Below are positions 52,517 to 61,998 of a DNA stretch of 64,000 bases, piece after piece. Source of the DNA: Diadema setosum. Lineage: Eukaryota; Echinodermata; Echinoidea; Diadematoida; Diadematidae. The stretch covers positions 34,449,180-34,513,179 of the forward strand of contig CM067066.1 in the NCBI GenBank assembly GCA_033980235.1, written 5' to 3'. A program made the translations under genes and the position numbers. Positions within the stretch are counted from its first letter, which is position 1. The number at the start of each line of letters is the position of its first letter. A model generated the notes under the pieces. That model was given only the letters and a program-made list of their open reading frames with translations, was not told where the DNA came from and did not search any database.

Positions 52517-55500
52517 TCCGAAAAACAAATACAGCAGAAATAAATTGAGCTCTTGGGTGCATTATTCCTTTAGACGCGCAGTGTTATCTCCAAAGACATG
52601 AATAAGCATATCAACAATATGCAAGACAGAGACACCATGCATCAACGAACTTTCTTCTTCACATTCCCACAAAACCGAAGATTATTTCTTCATGGTCACA
52701 GTTCTTATCAAGCCTACTCTCTGTAGCAAAATTCTGTTCTTGAAAAGAAATATCGATATCTTACGTGTATTCACATATTTAATGTTCTCTCTTCTAAAGT
52801 TATACACGTTTGAAATTAAATAGCGGTACTATATTTCATCGATGGTCGTAATTATGTGCTTGGTATTGTCGACAATCATGTGATAATACATTGTCACTGA
52901 TTATCTCACTGGTATACATCTCGCTTCAGCTGATTGTGAAAGTCTTACATTTTGTTATTTCAAATGCTAACATAGGCCCTGCTCTATCTTGACTGTTGAG
53001 ATTAGATGCGTTGGAATAGTCTAAAACTCTTAAACTTTTTTTTTTTAGCGTTATCCCTTAAAACACGAGAAAGTTTACCATTCCTTAACTCTCATGCCTT
53101 GTTTCTGATTTTAATGACACTTCAACAAGAATGTTCATCTGATTTTACTCTTTTATTAAAGTCAACTTGATCATGCTATGGGGAACTGCGCTTTAAAGAT
53201 AATACTTTTACTATCACAAAATTTTCGGAGTATTATCTTTCCCTTGCCTAAAATCTTGCAACCTTCCTGTGTGACGGATTTGGGGTGTTCCAACTAGTGC
53301 AATGTACAATGTTAAAAACTATGCAGTGAACGGTTTGGATAAGTTGTAAAATGCAACTGGTGAAATGCCCTTGGAAAGTCATTCGTATTGACGTCATTGC
53401 CACGTGACAACAGGTGATTCTGCAAGATTTCCGTACCGCCAACCAGTCAGTTCCATGGAGCAAGTTTTGTAAAGAAGTGGTCGAACATTTCTCTGAATAT
53501 TTGATTAACTTCTATTGCTGACCTCCACAAGTATCACTTCACATATCTCAAGTTTTCTCTTCCTCGTCAAATTTAGCCTGTCATCCAAAGAAGGGAACCG
53601 CAAATAGTTAGAAACTCGATTCTTAACTTCTTCTGCGTATATTTACATTCATGTCAAAACGCCGATACGGATTCTCTATAAATAGACAGAACCTTTATTT
53701 ACTTCAAGGATTTCGAGTATCACTCAACAAATGTTGTTGTGTACTGCTCGTCTCCATGGGCAACGCATGATACATTCCCGCCTTATTGAACATTGCAACC
53801 TATTTGTCTTCCGCGTCACATACATACCCGAATCTAATCGAAGCGTAATCATACCCTTTGAAGGGGAAAGACAATGACCAGTGCAGAGCTCACAGAGAAG
53901 GAGACTCGGACTGAAACAGTGACACGGACCACTTATCGTGCCTTTTGTTCTAAATCGTTCCTAAAAATCAATCGTGAAAAATATCAAACGCCAATCATCA
54001 CCACCAAAGCTTCATCGGTCATTGATTTGGGCTGCAGGACAGGAGGGAAGGGATGGGTGCAAATAAAACTCTTTAACTGCACGTCTTCGCTTCTTTTCTT
54101 TGTTCTCTCATCTCTTCAGTTCGGCTCTTGTGCCCACAAATACCCACTTGGAATCGAATCGTGCCATATCAAAGTAACCGCGAACGATTTGGTCAACAAT
54201 TGCATGAAACCAAGCGAGCACTTCTGCCTGGGAGTCGTCTTGGGCCAGTGCGGTCGATTGATCACGAGATGCGATCATTCCGAAGCATTTTACGTGCCAG
54301 TCTGGTGTTCGTTAGAATGCGAGACATTCGTTGGCGGTTACATATTTTATTTAAAGAATATTACTGTCGTTGATTATTAGAGCGTCATGGGGACACCGAA
54401 TATATTATAGTGAGTGTGGGAGCAAGCACGACACGTTTGCGTTTTGATTCATCGCAGCTTACTTTTTTTCAAAGATGCAAATCTATGTCATATCAGTCTA
54501 AGGCGTATTGCTGCACTAACAAAATTAATTGTACACGTACTCTGCCGTGTTAAAAGTTAGCCTAAATTCTGAAGACGCTCTCACACTAAGAAGACCTGCT
54601 ATCGAAATGTTGTTTTCTTATATTAAAGTGGAATTAAGTTATGGATACGGTCCCCGCAATTCAAAATAGGCCTCCACTCCCCCAGAAAGTTTCGCTTCCT
54701 TGCACAGCAACGACAACCCACCCCTTTTAACAGCGCGGCGAAACATGGTAGCCAACAAAGAACTCGTAACTTTCGATCGATAGGCAACAATTACTCGATC
54801 GAAGCTCTTGCTCCGCTCGATAGCACTTCAGTCACGCCATTCGATCGCCGGGTTCTATCTACTGATACACCTGCATGTCTATTAGACCAATACCAGGTGT
54901 TTTCTTTTCCTCCAAGTTTGTGTGAAGCAGTTTACCTAATCTGGAAATTAAGGCCTGTAAATTCATGCGCCTCATAAACCGGATTGTCTAATCTGCTTCC
55001 CTCTTTTAATACCACAGGAAGACTTCTAATCGCACGGCATATCATCAGTGTGTGTGTGTGTGGGGAGGGGGGGGGGGTTTGTCTACCCTTCTCACACTGC
55101 ATTTCATTGAGAGTTCCAATGACAGACAGTATACCACAAACTTCGAATATTTTGCAATGGTATTTGCTGGTTGCTATTTTTTATCAGAAAAGTGCGAGGA
55201 ATGATCAATACTTTTATCATGTTTTCGAAAGTGTTGCTGACATGTACAAAACGTCTCTTGAAAATGAGAAGGGCATTAAGTTGTCTTGAACACGGGTTTT
55301 GTGGCAACTTAACGCCCTTATCATTCTCAACAGACGAAAAAGGCAGAACTAGATTTTCTGAAATGCGCTCAGAATATAACATGCTTCTTTAACAAACTAT
55401 CTTAAAAAGGCTTGCTTAATAGGACTGGGTCTTATTCCTTCACCGAAATCCTTCCCCCATTGTCAATCCTTTTATCGCCAACGCGCTCAACGTTTGTTTC

Positions 55501-56437
55501 ACTGCAAGTGAACACATATAGAGGGCGTTGTTCCGGTATCGATGATTGGGGATATTTTTGGATGGAGTTTATTCAGTCTCTCACCGTTACTGTTTCACTC
55601 CTTACAAGTGTTAATCGATTTCTACTGAGTGGCTTTAGAATTCGCACATATTTTCGATGTTTACTGCAGAGATTAAGCAGCCCGATCGACTCTCGCAGAG
55701 ACATCACGTGAAAACATGACAAATCCTTTCTTTGGTCCAAGGCGTCAAGACCTAATTCAACCATCAGAATTTATGAAAAGAAGCCTGAAAGGTTTCTTCT
55801 GGCGATGTGTTTCATGTACATCGGAATTTGCAATAGTTTGTTTTTATTCCTAAAACTAAACGCAAACAATTGTGTTTAAAGCATCGGCTATATCTTCACT
55901 GGTCTATTTCTCTATGATTTTCGTTCACAGGCCTACAGTGCAGTGCAATCACAGCAGAGGATAGAGACCTCAAGACCACCATCCGAATTGCCTCCTTCTC
56001 CTACCTATCTCCCACACCACCATCAGACAGCATTCCCGCCCCATCTCCCGTTTGTCTCCGCCCTGCCGATCGCCCGATGGGCGCTGCCGTTCCTGACTGC
56101 AGCAAGCGGCGCACACAAGTTCCATCAGTTGCCGCATCACCAACGCCCACCCTACCAAAGCCATACCCAGCCACTGCTGTACCACCATCCACATGTGGCC
56201 AACCAGCTGCACCATCATGACCCCAATCGAGGGATCCACCCCAACAGTCCGGGTCATTTTCCACATCCCGCCGTTTTCAACCCGAGGTTCGTCTTCCCGA
56301 TGATGGACAGGGGTCCAAAGGACGCCCTCTCGGACCCGACACACGAGATGAGAGTTTCCAATGGAGGAAATCTCAAATCTCGTCTGTTGGCCCTCACCAC
56401 CCCGAGTGCTCTTCCCGCGAAAATGAGCGTATCATGA
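35293..56437 (+). CDS. Poxn: Pax transcription factor of the Pox neuro (PaxA) class, 431 aa, six coding exons
   Basis: Coding exons are 35293-35305, 41439-41604, 41859-42100, 42464-42712, 46232-46350 and 55931-56437. Boundaries are GT-AG and phases agree (1, 2, 1, 1, 0). The predicted nuclear DNA-binding protein has a complete paired domain at residues 5-130: PAI half with [29 protein letters not shown], then ETGSI and GGSKPRV, and RED half with [11 protein letters not shown] and [12 protein letters not shown]. An octapeptide/eh1-like FAVDDILG (193-200) may recruit Groucho. PKRARR (225-230) is a likely NLS. The C-terminus is His/Pro/Ser-rich. No homeodomain occurs in the coding exons or recognisable introns. 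Lack of a homeodomain, the short N-terminus and [14 protein letters not shown] favour PaxA/Pox neuro over Pax2/5/8. Poxn acts in sensory and neural fate in flies; a neural role here is inference. Confidence 0.88.
35908..36290. mobile_element. Foldback MITE, family B copy 2
   Basis: Begins TTAAAGGGATAGTTG and ends CTATACTATCACTTTAA. It contains the family hairpin AAAAGGTGGGACC / CCCCTTTTATTAGGG and GTTTATTTCATGAAAATCCG. It is interrupted by a (AT)n run at 35955-35997. Confidence 0.75.
36369..36904. mobile_element. MITE with TACACTGTAAAAA ends and internal GGTGTTAAAT arrays
   Basis: Terminal inverted repeats TACACTGTAAAAA and TTTTTGCAGTGTA flank about 536 bp. Inside, many GGTGTTAAATTT and AACACC words in both orientations make it a self-pairing array. 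The last bases of the window (63985-64000) again read TACACTGTAAAAAA and may begin another copy. No coding capacity. Confidence 0.8.
37201..37655. mobile_element. TTAA-flanked MITE, family D
   Basis: Left end TTAAAGGGGCATTCCAGACG and right end CCGGAGGTCCCCTTTAA form terminal inverted repeats with TTAA at both edges. The interior is not palindromic and has no frame. It shares its termini with families A, B and C. Confidence 0.7.
37929..37990. repeat. (CA)n microsatellite
   Basis: A CA dinucleotide run with a few CG interruptions inside Pax intron 1. Confidence 0.95.
40078..40090 (+). promoter_or_regulatory. X-box-like (RFX) motif in Pax intron 1
   Basis: GTCTCC-T-AGCAAC fits the RFX half-site consensus RYYNYY-N1-3-RRNRAC. 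RFX factors control ciliary and ciliated sensory-cell genes. A second match lies at 53750 in intron 5. Confidence 0.35.
41300..41353. repeat. (GAATT)n pentanucleotide microsatellite
   Basis: About ten GAATT units end roughly 85 bp upstream of the paired-domain exon, so length changes would alter the intron 3' end but not the splice tract. Confidence 0.95.
41439..41604 (+). CDS. Poxn: Pax coding exon 2: PAI subdomain
   Basis: Encodes residues 5-59, from [10 protein letters not shown] to CVSKILS. The acceptor TGGTGAAG|GT is weak, but the phase joins exactly to exon 1. An alternative acceptor five bases later (GTCAG|GGC) would not keep the frame with exon 1. Ala17 replaces the usual Val in the VFVNG motif. 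The donor is AGCAG|GTAATA. Confidence 0.88.
41859..42100 (+). CDS. Poxn: Pax coding exon 3: linker and RED subdomain
   Basis: The acceptor AAATCAG follows a 20-nt poly-C tract. The exon encodes [17 protein letters not shown] and the RED helices to SINRILRN, then an acidic tail. Ala62 replaces the Tyr that usually precedes ETGSI. The donor is GGAAG|GTGAGA, phase 1. Confidence 0.92.
42209..42247. repeat. Perfect 16-bp stem hairpin in Pax intron 3
   Basis: CGTATTAAGTTATCGC is followed after seven bases by its exact complement GCGATAACTTAATACG. It lies 109 bp after the exon 3 donor. Confidence 0.85.
42464..42712 (+). CDS. Poxn: Pax coding exon 4: octapeptide/eh1-like motif
   Basis: The acceptor is TCCTAACAG and the donor CCAA|GTGAGT. 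Encodes residues 142-223, acidic and Ser/Thr-rich, with FAVDDILG at 193-200. This resembles the Pax octapeptide and the eh1 pattern F-x-[IV]-x-x-[IL]-[IL]. The motif supports a Groucho-type co-repressor contact. Confidence 0.88.
43560..44150. promoter_or_regulatory. Candidate intronic enhancer in Pax intron 4
   Basis: A repeat-free block with CTAATTAAG, GCAATTATTATGC, GAATAATTATTG, GTCTAGAACGATTAG and CATCTC-type words. The density of homeodomain-type sites and lack of repeats suggest constraint, but no conservation data are available here. Confidence 0.3.
45330..45545. promoter_or_regulatory. Candidate intronic element with Fox and POU-octamer sites
   Basis: TTGTCGCGGTTGTTTATTTG and ATTTGCATGAATAAATG lie side by side, combining a forkhead-type TGTTTATTT with a perfect octamer ATTTGCAT. 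CpG-rich unique sequence continues to 45540. Function is inferred. Confidence 0.3.
46232..46350 (+). CDS. Poxn: Pax coding exon 5: basic NLS segment
   Basis: The acceptor CTTCTTAG follows a long pyrimidine tract. The split codon A|AT gives N224, followed by PKRARRQPK and a charged stretch to EDRK. The donor is GAAAG|GTGGGT, phase 0. Confidence 0.82.
46681..46922. mobile_element. MITE with ACTCTAAAATATCCCGGG ends
   Basis: Inverted termini ACTCTAAAATATCCCGGGTC and GACTCGGGATATTTTAGAGT enclose about 240 bp made of GACCC/GGGTC words in both orientations (for example GACCCGGAA, GGGTCACA). It folds on itself and encodes nothing. Confidence 0.8.
47047..47132. repeat. (GT)n microsatellite
   Basis: TG dinucleotides with CG interruptions, about 85 bp, within Pax intron 5. 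Confidence 0.95.
48450..48836. mobile_element. Foldback MITE, family B copy 3
   Basis: Begins TTAAAGGGATGC and ends ACGATCCTTTTAA. Central hairpin AATAAAAGGTGCG / CACCTTTTATTACG with flanking TTTATTTGATGAAAATCGG and its complement, as in 2174-2560. Confidence 0.78.
49500..49715 (-). repeat. LINE 3'-tail-like dispersed repeat, copy 2
   Basis: Contains GGAAATGGAGGGGACTACTA near 49654, related to 8627 and 61646. It directly precedes the hAT-like composite. Confidence 0.5.
49730..51071. mobile_element. 1.3-kb hAT-like composite element with internal tandem repeats
   Basis: Left end CAGTGGCGTATCAAGGG and right end CCCTAGATACGCCACTG are inverted repeats, each with an inner CCCCGGGCGCC. Flanks TTTCGGCC and TTTTGGCC match at seven of eight positions, as expected for an 8-bp hAT target duplication. 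Inside are a GAA/AAG-rich stretch, two poly-G runs and four diverged copies of GCTCGCTCGCTGCGCTCG followed by CCAAAATTTAT. No transposase is encoded. Confidence 0.75.
51178..52515. mobile_element. Element with ~310-bp satellite-like tandem units and GCTCACCTGAG ends
   Basis: Edges TAGCGCTCACCTGAG and CTCAGGTGAGCTAAA are inverted. Between them a unit of about 306-322 bp repeats a little over three times, marked by AACAAACTTGAAACTACAG at 51491, 51797 and 52119. The right part has a GACGACGGA / GACGCATGACGCAT array before the terminal hairpin. Similar compound repeats are, as far as I recall, widespread in marine invertebrates. No frame is conserved. Confidence 0.75.
53750..53764 (+). promoter_or_regulatory. 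X-box-like (RFX) motif in Pax intron 5
   Basis: GTCTCC-ATG-GGCAAC fits RYYNYY-N1-3-RRNRAC closely. It lies about 120 bp upstream of an isolated 168-codon open frame starting at 53874. Confidence 0.4.
53874..54380 (+). other. Unassigned 168-codon open frame inside Pax intron 5
   Basis: ATG at 53874 to TAG at 54378. The product starts Thr/Glu-rich, has a hydrophobic segment near residues 66-80 and about ten cysteines afterwards. It resembles no family I can name. A strong splice acceptor falls inside at 54119, and another frame is open for 81 codons from 54128. It may be an exon, a retrocopy or chance. Confidence 0.25.
54120..54173 (+). CDS. Candidate 54-nt cassette exon of the Pax gene
   Basis: A very strong acceptor (long pyrimidine tract ending CTCTTCAG) is followed 54 nt later by a possible donor AAA|GTAACC. 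The 18 codons ([18 protein letters not shown]) are open in phase 0, the phase shared by the flanking exons at 46350 and 55931. Inclusion would add 18 residues without a frameshift. The donor is only moderate, so this remains a candidate. Confidence 0.3.
55931..56437 (+). CDS. Poxn: Pax terminal coding exon: His/Pro-rich C-terminus
   Basis: The acceptor TTCGTTCACAG is followed by 168 codons in phase 0 and TGA at 56435-56437. The product is rich in His, Pro and Ser (for example [21 protein letters not shown]) with a hydrophobic patch RWALPFL. This is typical of trans-regulatory tails in Pax proteins. GC and codon use are clearly coding. Two long frames on the opposite strand are shadows. Confidence 0.85.
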   Translation, partial: AYSAVQSQQRIETSRPPSELPPSPTYLPHHHQTAFPPHLPFVSALPIARWALPFLTAASGAHKFHQLPHHQRPPYQSHTQPLLYHHPHVANQLHHHDPNRGIHPNSPGHFPHPAVFNPRFVFPMMDRGPKDALSDPTHEMRVSNGGNLKSRLLALTTPSALPAKMSVS

Positions 56438-57880
56438 ACTGACCGAAAGCCGAAAAAGGCATCAACTGGACTACACGATTCAAGTCATTTCGAGAATTAG
56501 AAATGTCTTCTTGTGTCATTATAGACTAAATTAGTGAAACCATATCGACTATTGCATTGTTATCTTTTTAGAGGCTTTCCATCAATTCGGCTTATGGGCG
56601 TATCAATTTCCAACAAAGGAATTACTGAAAGTTGAAGATTCTTATCGTATTCATTCCCATGCTATAATATGCAATATTGACTTTCTATCGTGCATGGGAG
56701 CGACGTATCAATGACTTATTATTTTGGGATATTATGTAAAAAAGTAAGGAGTGGCAAAACGAAGTACATGTACTCAGAACAACGCACACACATCAGCTAA
56801 ATGTAGTCATAAGAGTGTGATGCCCACTGACATAATAGGACATGAAGGCATTATTACAAATGAGTACGAATGAATGCTAATTTGAATACATGTACGTGTA
56901 ATTTGCGCCACACTCCTCCTTGTCTGTGCAACTGGATGAGTAAGGCTCTATGAAAGGCCTGGTTTCTGTCCTTCGAATTTCACGCCATCATAAGACTAGC
57001 ATTACAGTATAATACCGCACCCTTTAGTAGGCCTACATTACTTTTTACTCTTTTCTTGTTCGTTTTCTCTCCAAATCTATGTTCTTTCATCTATTTATTT
57101 TGGCTTGATATCGGACAGTAGGCCTAGTTTGTTGACCTTCATGTTTTGGGGTGTAGGGTGCGGGAAGCGCAGCATAAGATGCAAAACATGTCATGCTACT
57201 TGGGACTAGAACGTGTGAAATCAGTGTGTTAGAAATAACAGTAATGCTGATATCGCACATAAAGAACGACAAACTTTGAATGTTACCGAAAAATAGTTAA
57301 AATCAGTCGCAGCTGCTGTAGATGCAATCGTACGCTTTCACTTTCACACAATAATCAAAGTAAAATTAATTAATATTCATCAGTATTGCCCGTCTTGTAT
57401 CTATCATGATAACTTTGTATTTCTGTCACCCGTGTGAAACAGTCCGAGGTAATTTCCTCGGTAGTACGAGAGCACAAGTTCTTCCAAGAAGTATTAGTGT
57501 CTAAACATTGTGATGGAACATTGGTGCTGTATTTCGTTTATGGTCAAGAATGAGCCAAATGAGGGCGCCCTCCCTCAGTTTCTTATCCATCAGGTCTATA
57601 CAATTGTAGTTTAATATCTGCTGATGATCTCACGCTTTTATTTTTTTCAAAATGAATGCGTTTGAAATTGTTATTGTGCAGTGTGTGAGCCCCATGAGTG
57701 CAAATATTTTGTTCTTTGAGAAGTAATTCACATGTGGTGAATACTGTAGTTCCAACTAAAACTTATTTGTCAAATACCTTATCCCGTATACATTTTGCAG
57801 CCTTTGGCAATGTTTATATAATTTTATTATACTGTACATTTGAACACCATATTAAATAAAAAAAAATTGGAAAAGATTGC
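56438..57880 (+). other. Pax 3'UTR and poly(A) signal
   Basis: About 1.4 kb of unique AT-rich sequence ends with AATAAA at 57855-57860 followed by a poly-A run. No earlier AATAAA of similar quality was seen. Confidence 0.6.
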
Positions 57881-58355
57881 ATTCTGTTATTCAATCGACG
57901 ATTTACACGTATGCCATAGATTGCCATATAACACAACGGCAACATGTGTTAGCAGAGTTCGATCGTTGTGATAACAATATGACTGTGTGAGGTTATAATG
58001 GGGCCTAATAATATTATAGAGCATTGAAAAAAAAATGACTCCGGTTTGCAAGATCGGTACAATATATGCTGGATGACAGACAAGAAGAGAAAGGACAAGA
58101 CACACACACATACACACACATACATGAATACCTGAAAAAGTTGAAATTTCGCTGTAATCATCTTCGGAGACCCCTTGCAAAGTAATGCAAATACAATGTA
58201 GATAATCATTCACCGACTGATTTAAATTATCATCATACAGATATTTGCATGATATTCCAATAACTGCAGTACTAAAGATATTAGGATCTTGTTTGTTGTT
58301 GTTGTTTTTTTTTTCTTCTCAAAATTGTGTCTAACAGCATTGGGTCTTTTTTATA

Positions 58356-58401
<46 letters not shown>

Positions 58402-58436
58402 GGTATTATTATTCGCGTGTTGGAATAAGAGCATGA

Positions 58437-58572
58437 AGACGATGAAGGCAAACAAGTTGACATAATGCATTAGAATCCAACTTCATTTATTTGTAAACCA
58501 AATTTTCGACCCTTGCACGAATATAAATGAAGTTGGATTCTAATGCATTATGTCGACTTGTTTGTCTTCATC

Positions 58573-58575
<3 letters not shown>
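58437..58575. mobile_element. Foldback element between two AT ladders
   Basis: GACGATGAAGGCAAACAAG and CTTGTTTGTCTTCATCGTC face each other, and the arms continue through CATAATGCATTAGAATCC for about 50 bp each with a ~35-bp loop. AT ladders adjoin both sides, as if a TA-targeting foldback inserted into or expanded a TA repeat. Confidence 0.75.
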
Positions 58576-58615
<40 letters not shown>

Positions 58616-58867
58616 GTTTTTTTTTTTTTTTTTTTTTTTTGTAAGACGATAAATGATCGCAATGGCTTACTTGAGCTTTCGGCAGGCCATTCCGATGCTT
58701 ATAGCTTTCTTCAAGTTTGTACAAGTCCCGATTAAATTTTCCAGGGTCAATCGCTTTTTTATTATTATTATTATTTCACAGGTTCCATGATAATCATATC
58801 AACAGGTCATCTCCGTTTTGGTTTCAGATCTCGTTTGAATGATTGATCGGACCAAGCAGTTTAGCTT

Positions 58868-59035
58868 AGATGGGGGCACGGCATATAGTGGATAAGACTC
58901 TCGACTTTCAGTTGGACTGTTCAGCGAGTTCGATTCCTGTCAAGTACCCAAGTCCTTGAAAAATATGTTTTTATCCATCACCATGTCTCTTTCGACCCGG
59001 ATGAATAAGTAAAATGGGTACTTGGCAAAACTAGG
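58868..59035 (+). mobile_element. tRNA-derived SINE
   Basis: The head resembles a tRNA with an A-box-like TAGTGGATAAGA at 58886-58897 and a B-box-like GAGTTCGATTCC around 58925. These are RNA polymerase III internal promoter elements. The body contains GACCCGGATGAATAAGTAAA and ends near ACTTGGCAAAACTAGG. It is not a functional tRNA because the arms do not all pair. Confidence 0.6.
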
Positions 59036-59869
59036 ATATGAAATTAAGGACATGCATAACCTTCTGTTAGACGAATAGAGCAGTAGCAACACTGAAAAAG
59101 CTACATAGCTGTATATAGAAAAGATCTTGCAACCATTACCATAATTGTGCGTAGACAGACAACTCCCGCTGACTATATACAGTATTCGACTGTTTCAGTT
59201 TTCAATTCCAGTGGACTTAATGGCCATTATCATTGTAAACTAAGAATAGATTATATCTGAATAAATAAACGAATGAACAAACAAAACGAAATGAAAACAT
59301 CAATATAGGGTGTTGCTGTATTTGCTGAAGATCACCGAATGTCATATTTTGTTAAAAGGTAACGGCCTGTTACATTCAAAAGGATGTCAGGCTTAATGCA
59401 TTGAGTGAGCGTGGATACACATTTCTCACGTCAGTGATTCCCCGAAATCTTTATTCCTGTATAAATAACGCAAATCAAAATATGGATGAAGTCAGATCCT
59501 CACGCATTCGATGCTTTCCCCTTTGCTTCATCCGTACCATAATTATTCACAAACCCTAAGACTTGTTTACGAGGGGACTAGCAGCGTCTTATTCCTAAAG
59601 ATCAGCGTGAAGTACAGGTATACACTTCGTATCCGATTTACGTAATTCTCTTTATACGAACGTCATAAACAACCTCCGAAGTAATTCGCGAGTGTATCGA
59701 GATTAACGCCTGGCTATGTACTAGCGAAAAATGCATGTACCAAATTTATTAAAGGTACATGTATATCTCTTTTTGAATGCTTTGCTGCTCTATCTTTTGT
59801 GTTCTTCATACCGTATATCGTTTTACTTTATGATCATGTGGGTCTCTTGACAAACTACTTTTTTTTATC

Positions 59870-59872
<3 letters not shown>

Positions 59873-59937
<65 letters not shown>
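59873..59937. repeat. (AT)n microsatellite
   Basis: A pure TA run of about 65 bp. Confidence 0.95.
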
Positions 59938-59939
<2 letters not shown>

Positions 59940-60050
59940 CTATTGAACTCATTCAATTAAGGGCCGTTCACATCTAAGCGAAGGCCGATGAAAATTGTTG
60001 CTGGGCAGTTAGCTGCAAGCATCAAGAAGAAAATGGTTTTCTGAAGTCGG

Positions 60051-60283
60051 CAGTGGCGGATCTGGTGCCAAGAACCACTATGTTCCAAGCACTCTGATAT
60101 AGTCTCCATCGTGTTAGATGCCGGGAAAACATCATTTACGGGGGTTCAAAATATCAGCAAAAACCAACCAAACAAACAAAATCTCCGATCCACTTGCCGT
60201 TTCGCGGTTCGTAGACGATGCTCGGCATCGTCATTGGGTCAACCCCCTCCCCCCACCCTAGCAAAAAGCAAGATCCGCCCCTG
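60051..60283. mobile_element. hAT-like MITE with CAGTGGCGGATC end
   Basis: Left CAGTGGCGGATCTGG and right AGATCCGCCCCTG are imperfect inverted repeats 230 bp apart, related to 16865-17012 and to the ends of 49730-51071. Confidence 0.55.
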
Positions 60284-61160
60284 GTCGGCAAAATTATTTT
60301 CAGTGCTCTGTGATCGAGTGACAGCCGGGCTATGCAGGCTGGAGGCTTTCGATGGGACATCGGACATCTTTTGCCGGCCAGACAATATGATCACCACTCT
60401 ATTTCACCTGTCTAAACGCCATATTTGTATTTAGAATCCACTTGATATACATACGTGCTGGTTGCCTGTGGAAGAAGTCGTACACTATTTTGCAATTACG
60501 GCAATCCCCCGTTTCTTCCTACTGCTAGGTAGTTTTCTTGTAAATTAATTGTGTATATTTTAGCAGAAAACGAAAAAAAAAAAACATCTACCGCAAATGA
60601 AGACCTTTTGTTTAATTTTTTTACGGTTAACACTTTTGTCCAAAAGGCTGTAAGTCTGGGGCTACGTACACGTGCTTAAAGCTGATAAATACAGTCATGT
60701 AATCATACATGTATTAAACAAACAAACAAACACATTAATACAGAGTCATGATTGTGGCAATGGGGTCAACCATGCCATACTTAATAGAATGAGACATTTG
60801 ATAGAAATAACGTTTGTACCACACACAACGTTTAGAAACATGGGGCATCTTGAAAGTAATTTTTTTTTTTTTTTTTTTTTTTTGGTCACAAATGGAGAGT
60901 TTTTTTTTTTGTGTGTGTGTGTGTGTGCGTGTTTCAACGAAAAATCATCATCCCTACGCACGGGTGTTAAACAGAATCTTTCGACCCCAAGCTTATAGCA
61001 CAAACAAAATAAATGTGAAACTTCTGAATGAATACATGTACATCTATCAGGAAAATTTCTATGTTCAGTGCCGGAGTATATGACCCATATTGCTTATTTA
61101 AATCAGTGAATGGACCGGTATGTACCATGTGTATGTATGTCGATGCTTATTCATTTTTTT

Positions 61161-61525
61161 TTAAAGGGGAAAGCTAGTAACTGATCAGTGGGAATCAGCG
61201 GAAATGCTGGGAGATGATTGTTCCAATCCTTATGGGATTCATTCAAGAGTTCATTGTATATCTATTGTTGTGTGAAAATGATTTGCTTCAGAACGGTCTC
61301 ATATTCAAGTAATGTGCAGATTAATGCTCCGTCACTGACCAGGGACGCTAACCTGGAAGCATTAAACTGCACATTACTTGAATATGAGACCATTCTGAAG
61401 CAAATCATTTTCACACAACAATAGATATACAATGAACTCTGGAATGAATCCCATAAGGATTGGAACAATCATCTCCCAGCATTTCCACTGATTCCCACTG
61501 ATCAGTTACTAGCCTTCCCCTTTAA
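61161..61525. mobile_element. Palindromic foldback MITE, family A copy 3
   Basis: TTAAAGGGGAAAGCTAGTAA at the left mirrors TTACTAGCCTTCCCCTTTAA at the right, TTAA at both edges. It is the most intact copy of the family and nearly palindromic throughout, with the spacer near 61320-61355. Confidence 0.88.
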
Positions 61526-61544
61526 TTCATTAATTTCTTTCATT

Positions 61545-61700
61545 TCCACCAGAAACATTAATTTTTTAACAGCAGTTGAATGTACAAATTACATTGCAAT
61601 GTACAATAAACGAAAAGTACGTGTACAAATTGTGTACGGAAATGCTGGAAATGGGGAGGAATGCTAACATACGCTCTTACAAACCTATAAACAAGTAAAT
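61545..61700 (-). repeat. LINE 3'-tail-like dispersed repeat, copy 3
   Basis: Contains GGAAATGGGGAGGAATGCTAA near 61647, a diverged relative of the blocks at 8627 and 49654. Confidence 0.4.
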
Positions 61701-61965
61701 GTACAATAAAATGTACACGTAAAAGGAACTTGGACAGTCATAGAACACACAGAGAACAGAACACATCCATCAGTCACTGTAACCACATAATACAGATTTA
61801 CAAACACACACACACACACACATACACACACGCACTCGAGATGCACGCATCGATATTCACACCAACCATGGAGGTATGATACCTACTTGCATCAATAGAA
61901 AAAAAGCACCCAGTTGTCCATCCGCACAATCACGGCTAAGCATCCACCCATCCAAACACGGCGCA

Positions 61966-61998
<33 letters not shown>

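Larger units (their letters stand above)
46351..55930 (+). other. Pax intron 5
   Basis: A 9.6-kb phase-0 intron. It holds a CACTCTAAAAT MITE (46681), a (GT)n run (47047-47132), a family B MITE (48450), a hAT-like composite (49730-51071), a satellite-like block (51178-52515) and a possible cassette exon (54120-54173). Confidence 0.55.
57881..61160. other. Intergenic, repeats only
   Basis: No gene seen. Contains AT ladders (58360-58399, 58577-58612, 59873-59937), a foldback at 58437-58575, a tRNA-type SINE, a hAT-like MITE and T runs. Confidence 0.55.

Noticed and set aside
53874..54380. Homeodomain exon that would make the Pax gene a Pax3/7 or Pax4/6 type
   Set aside because: No WFxNRR-type helix or other homeodomain signature in any frame here or in the other introns.
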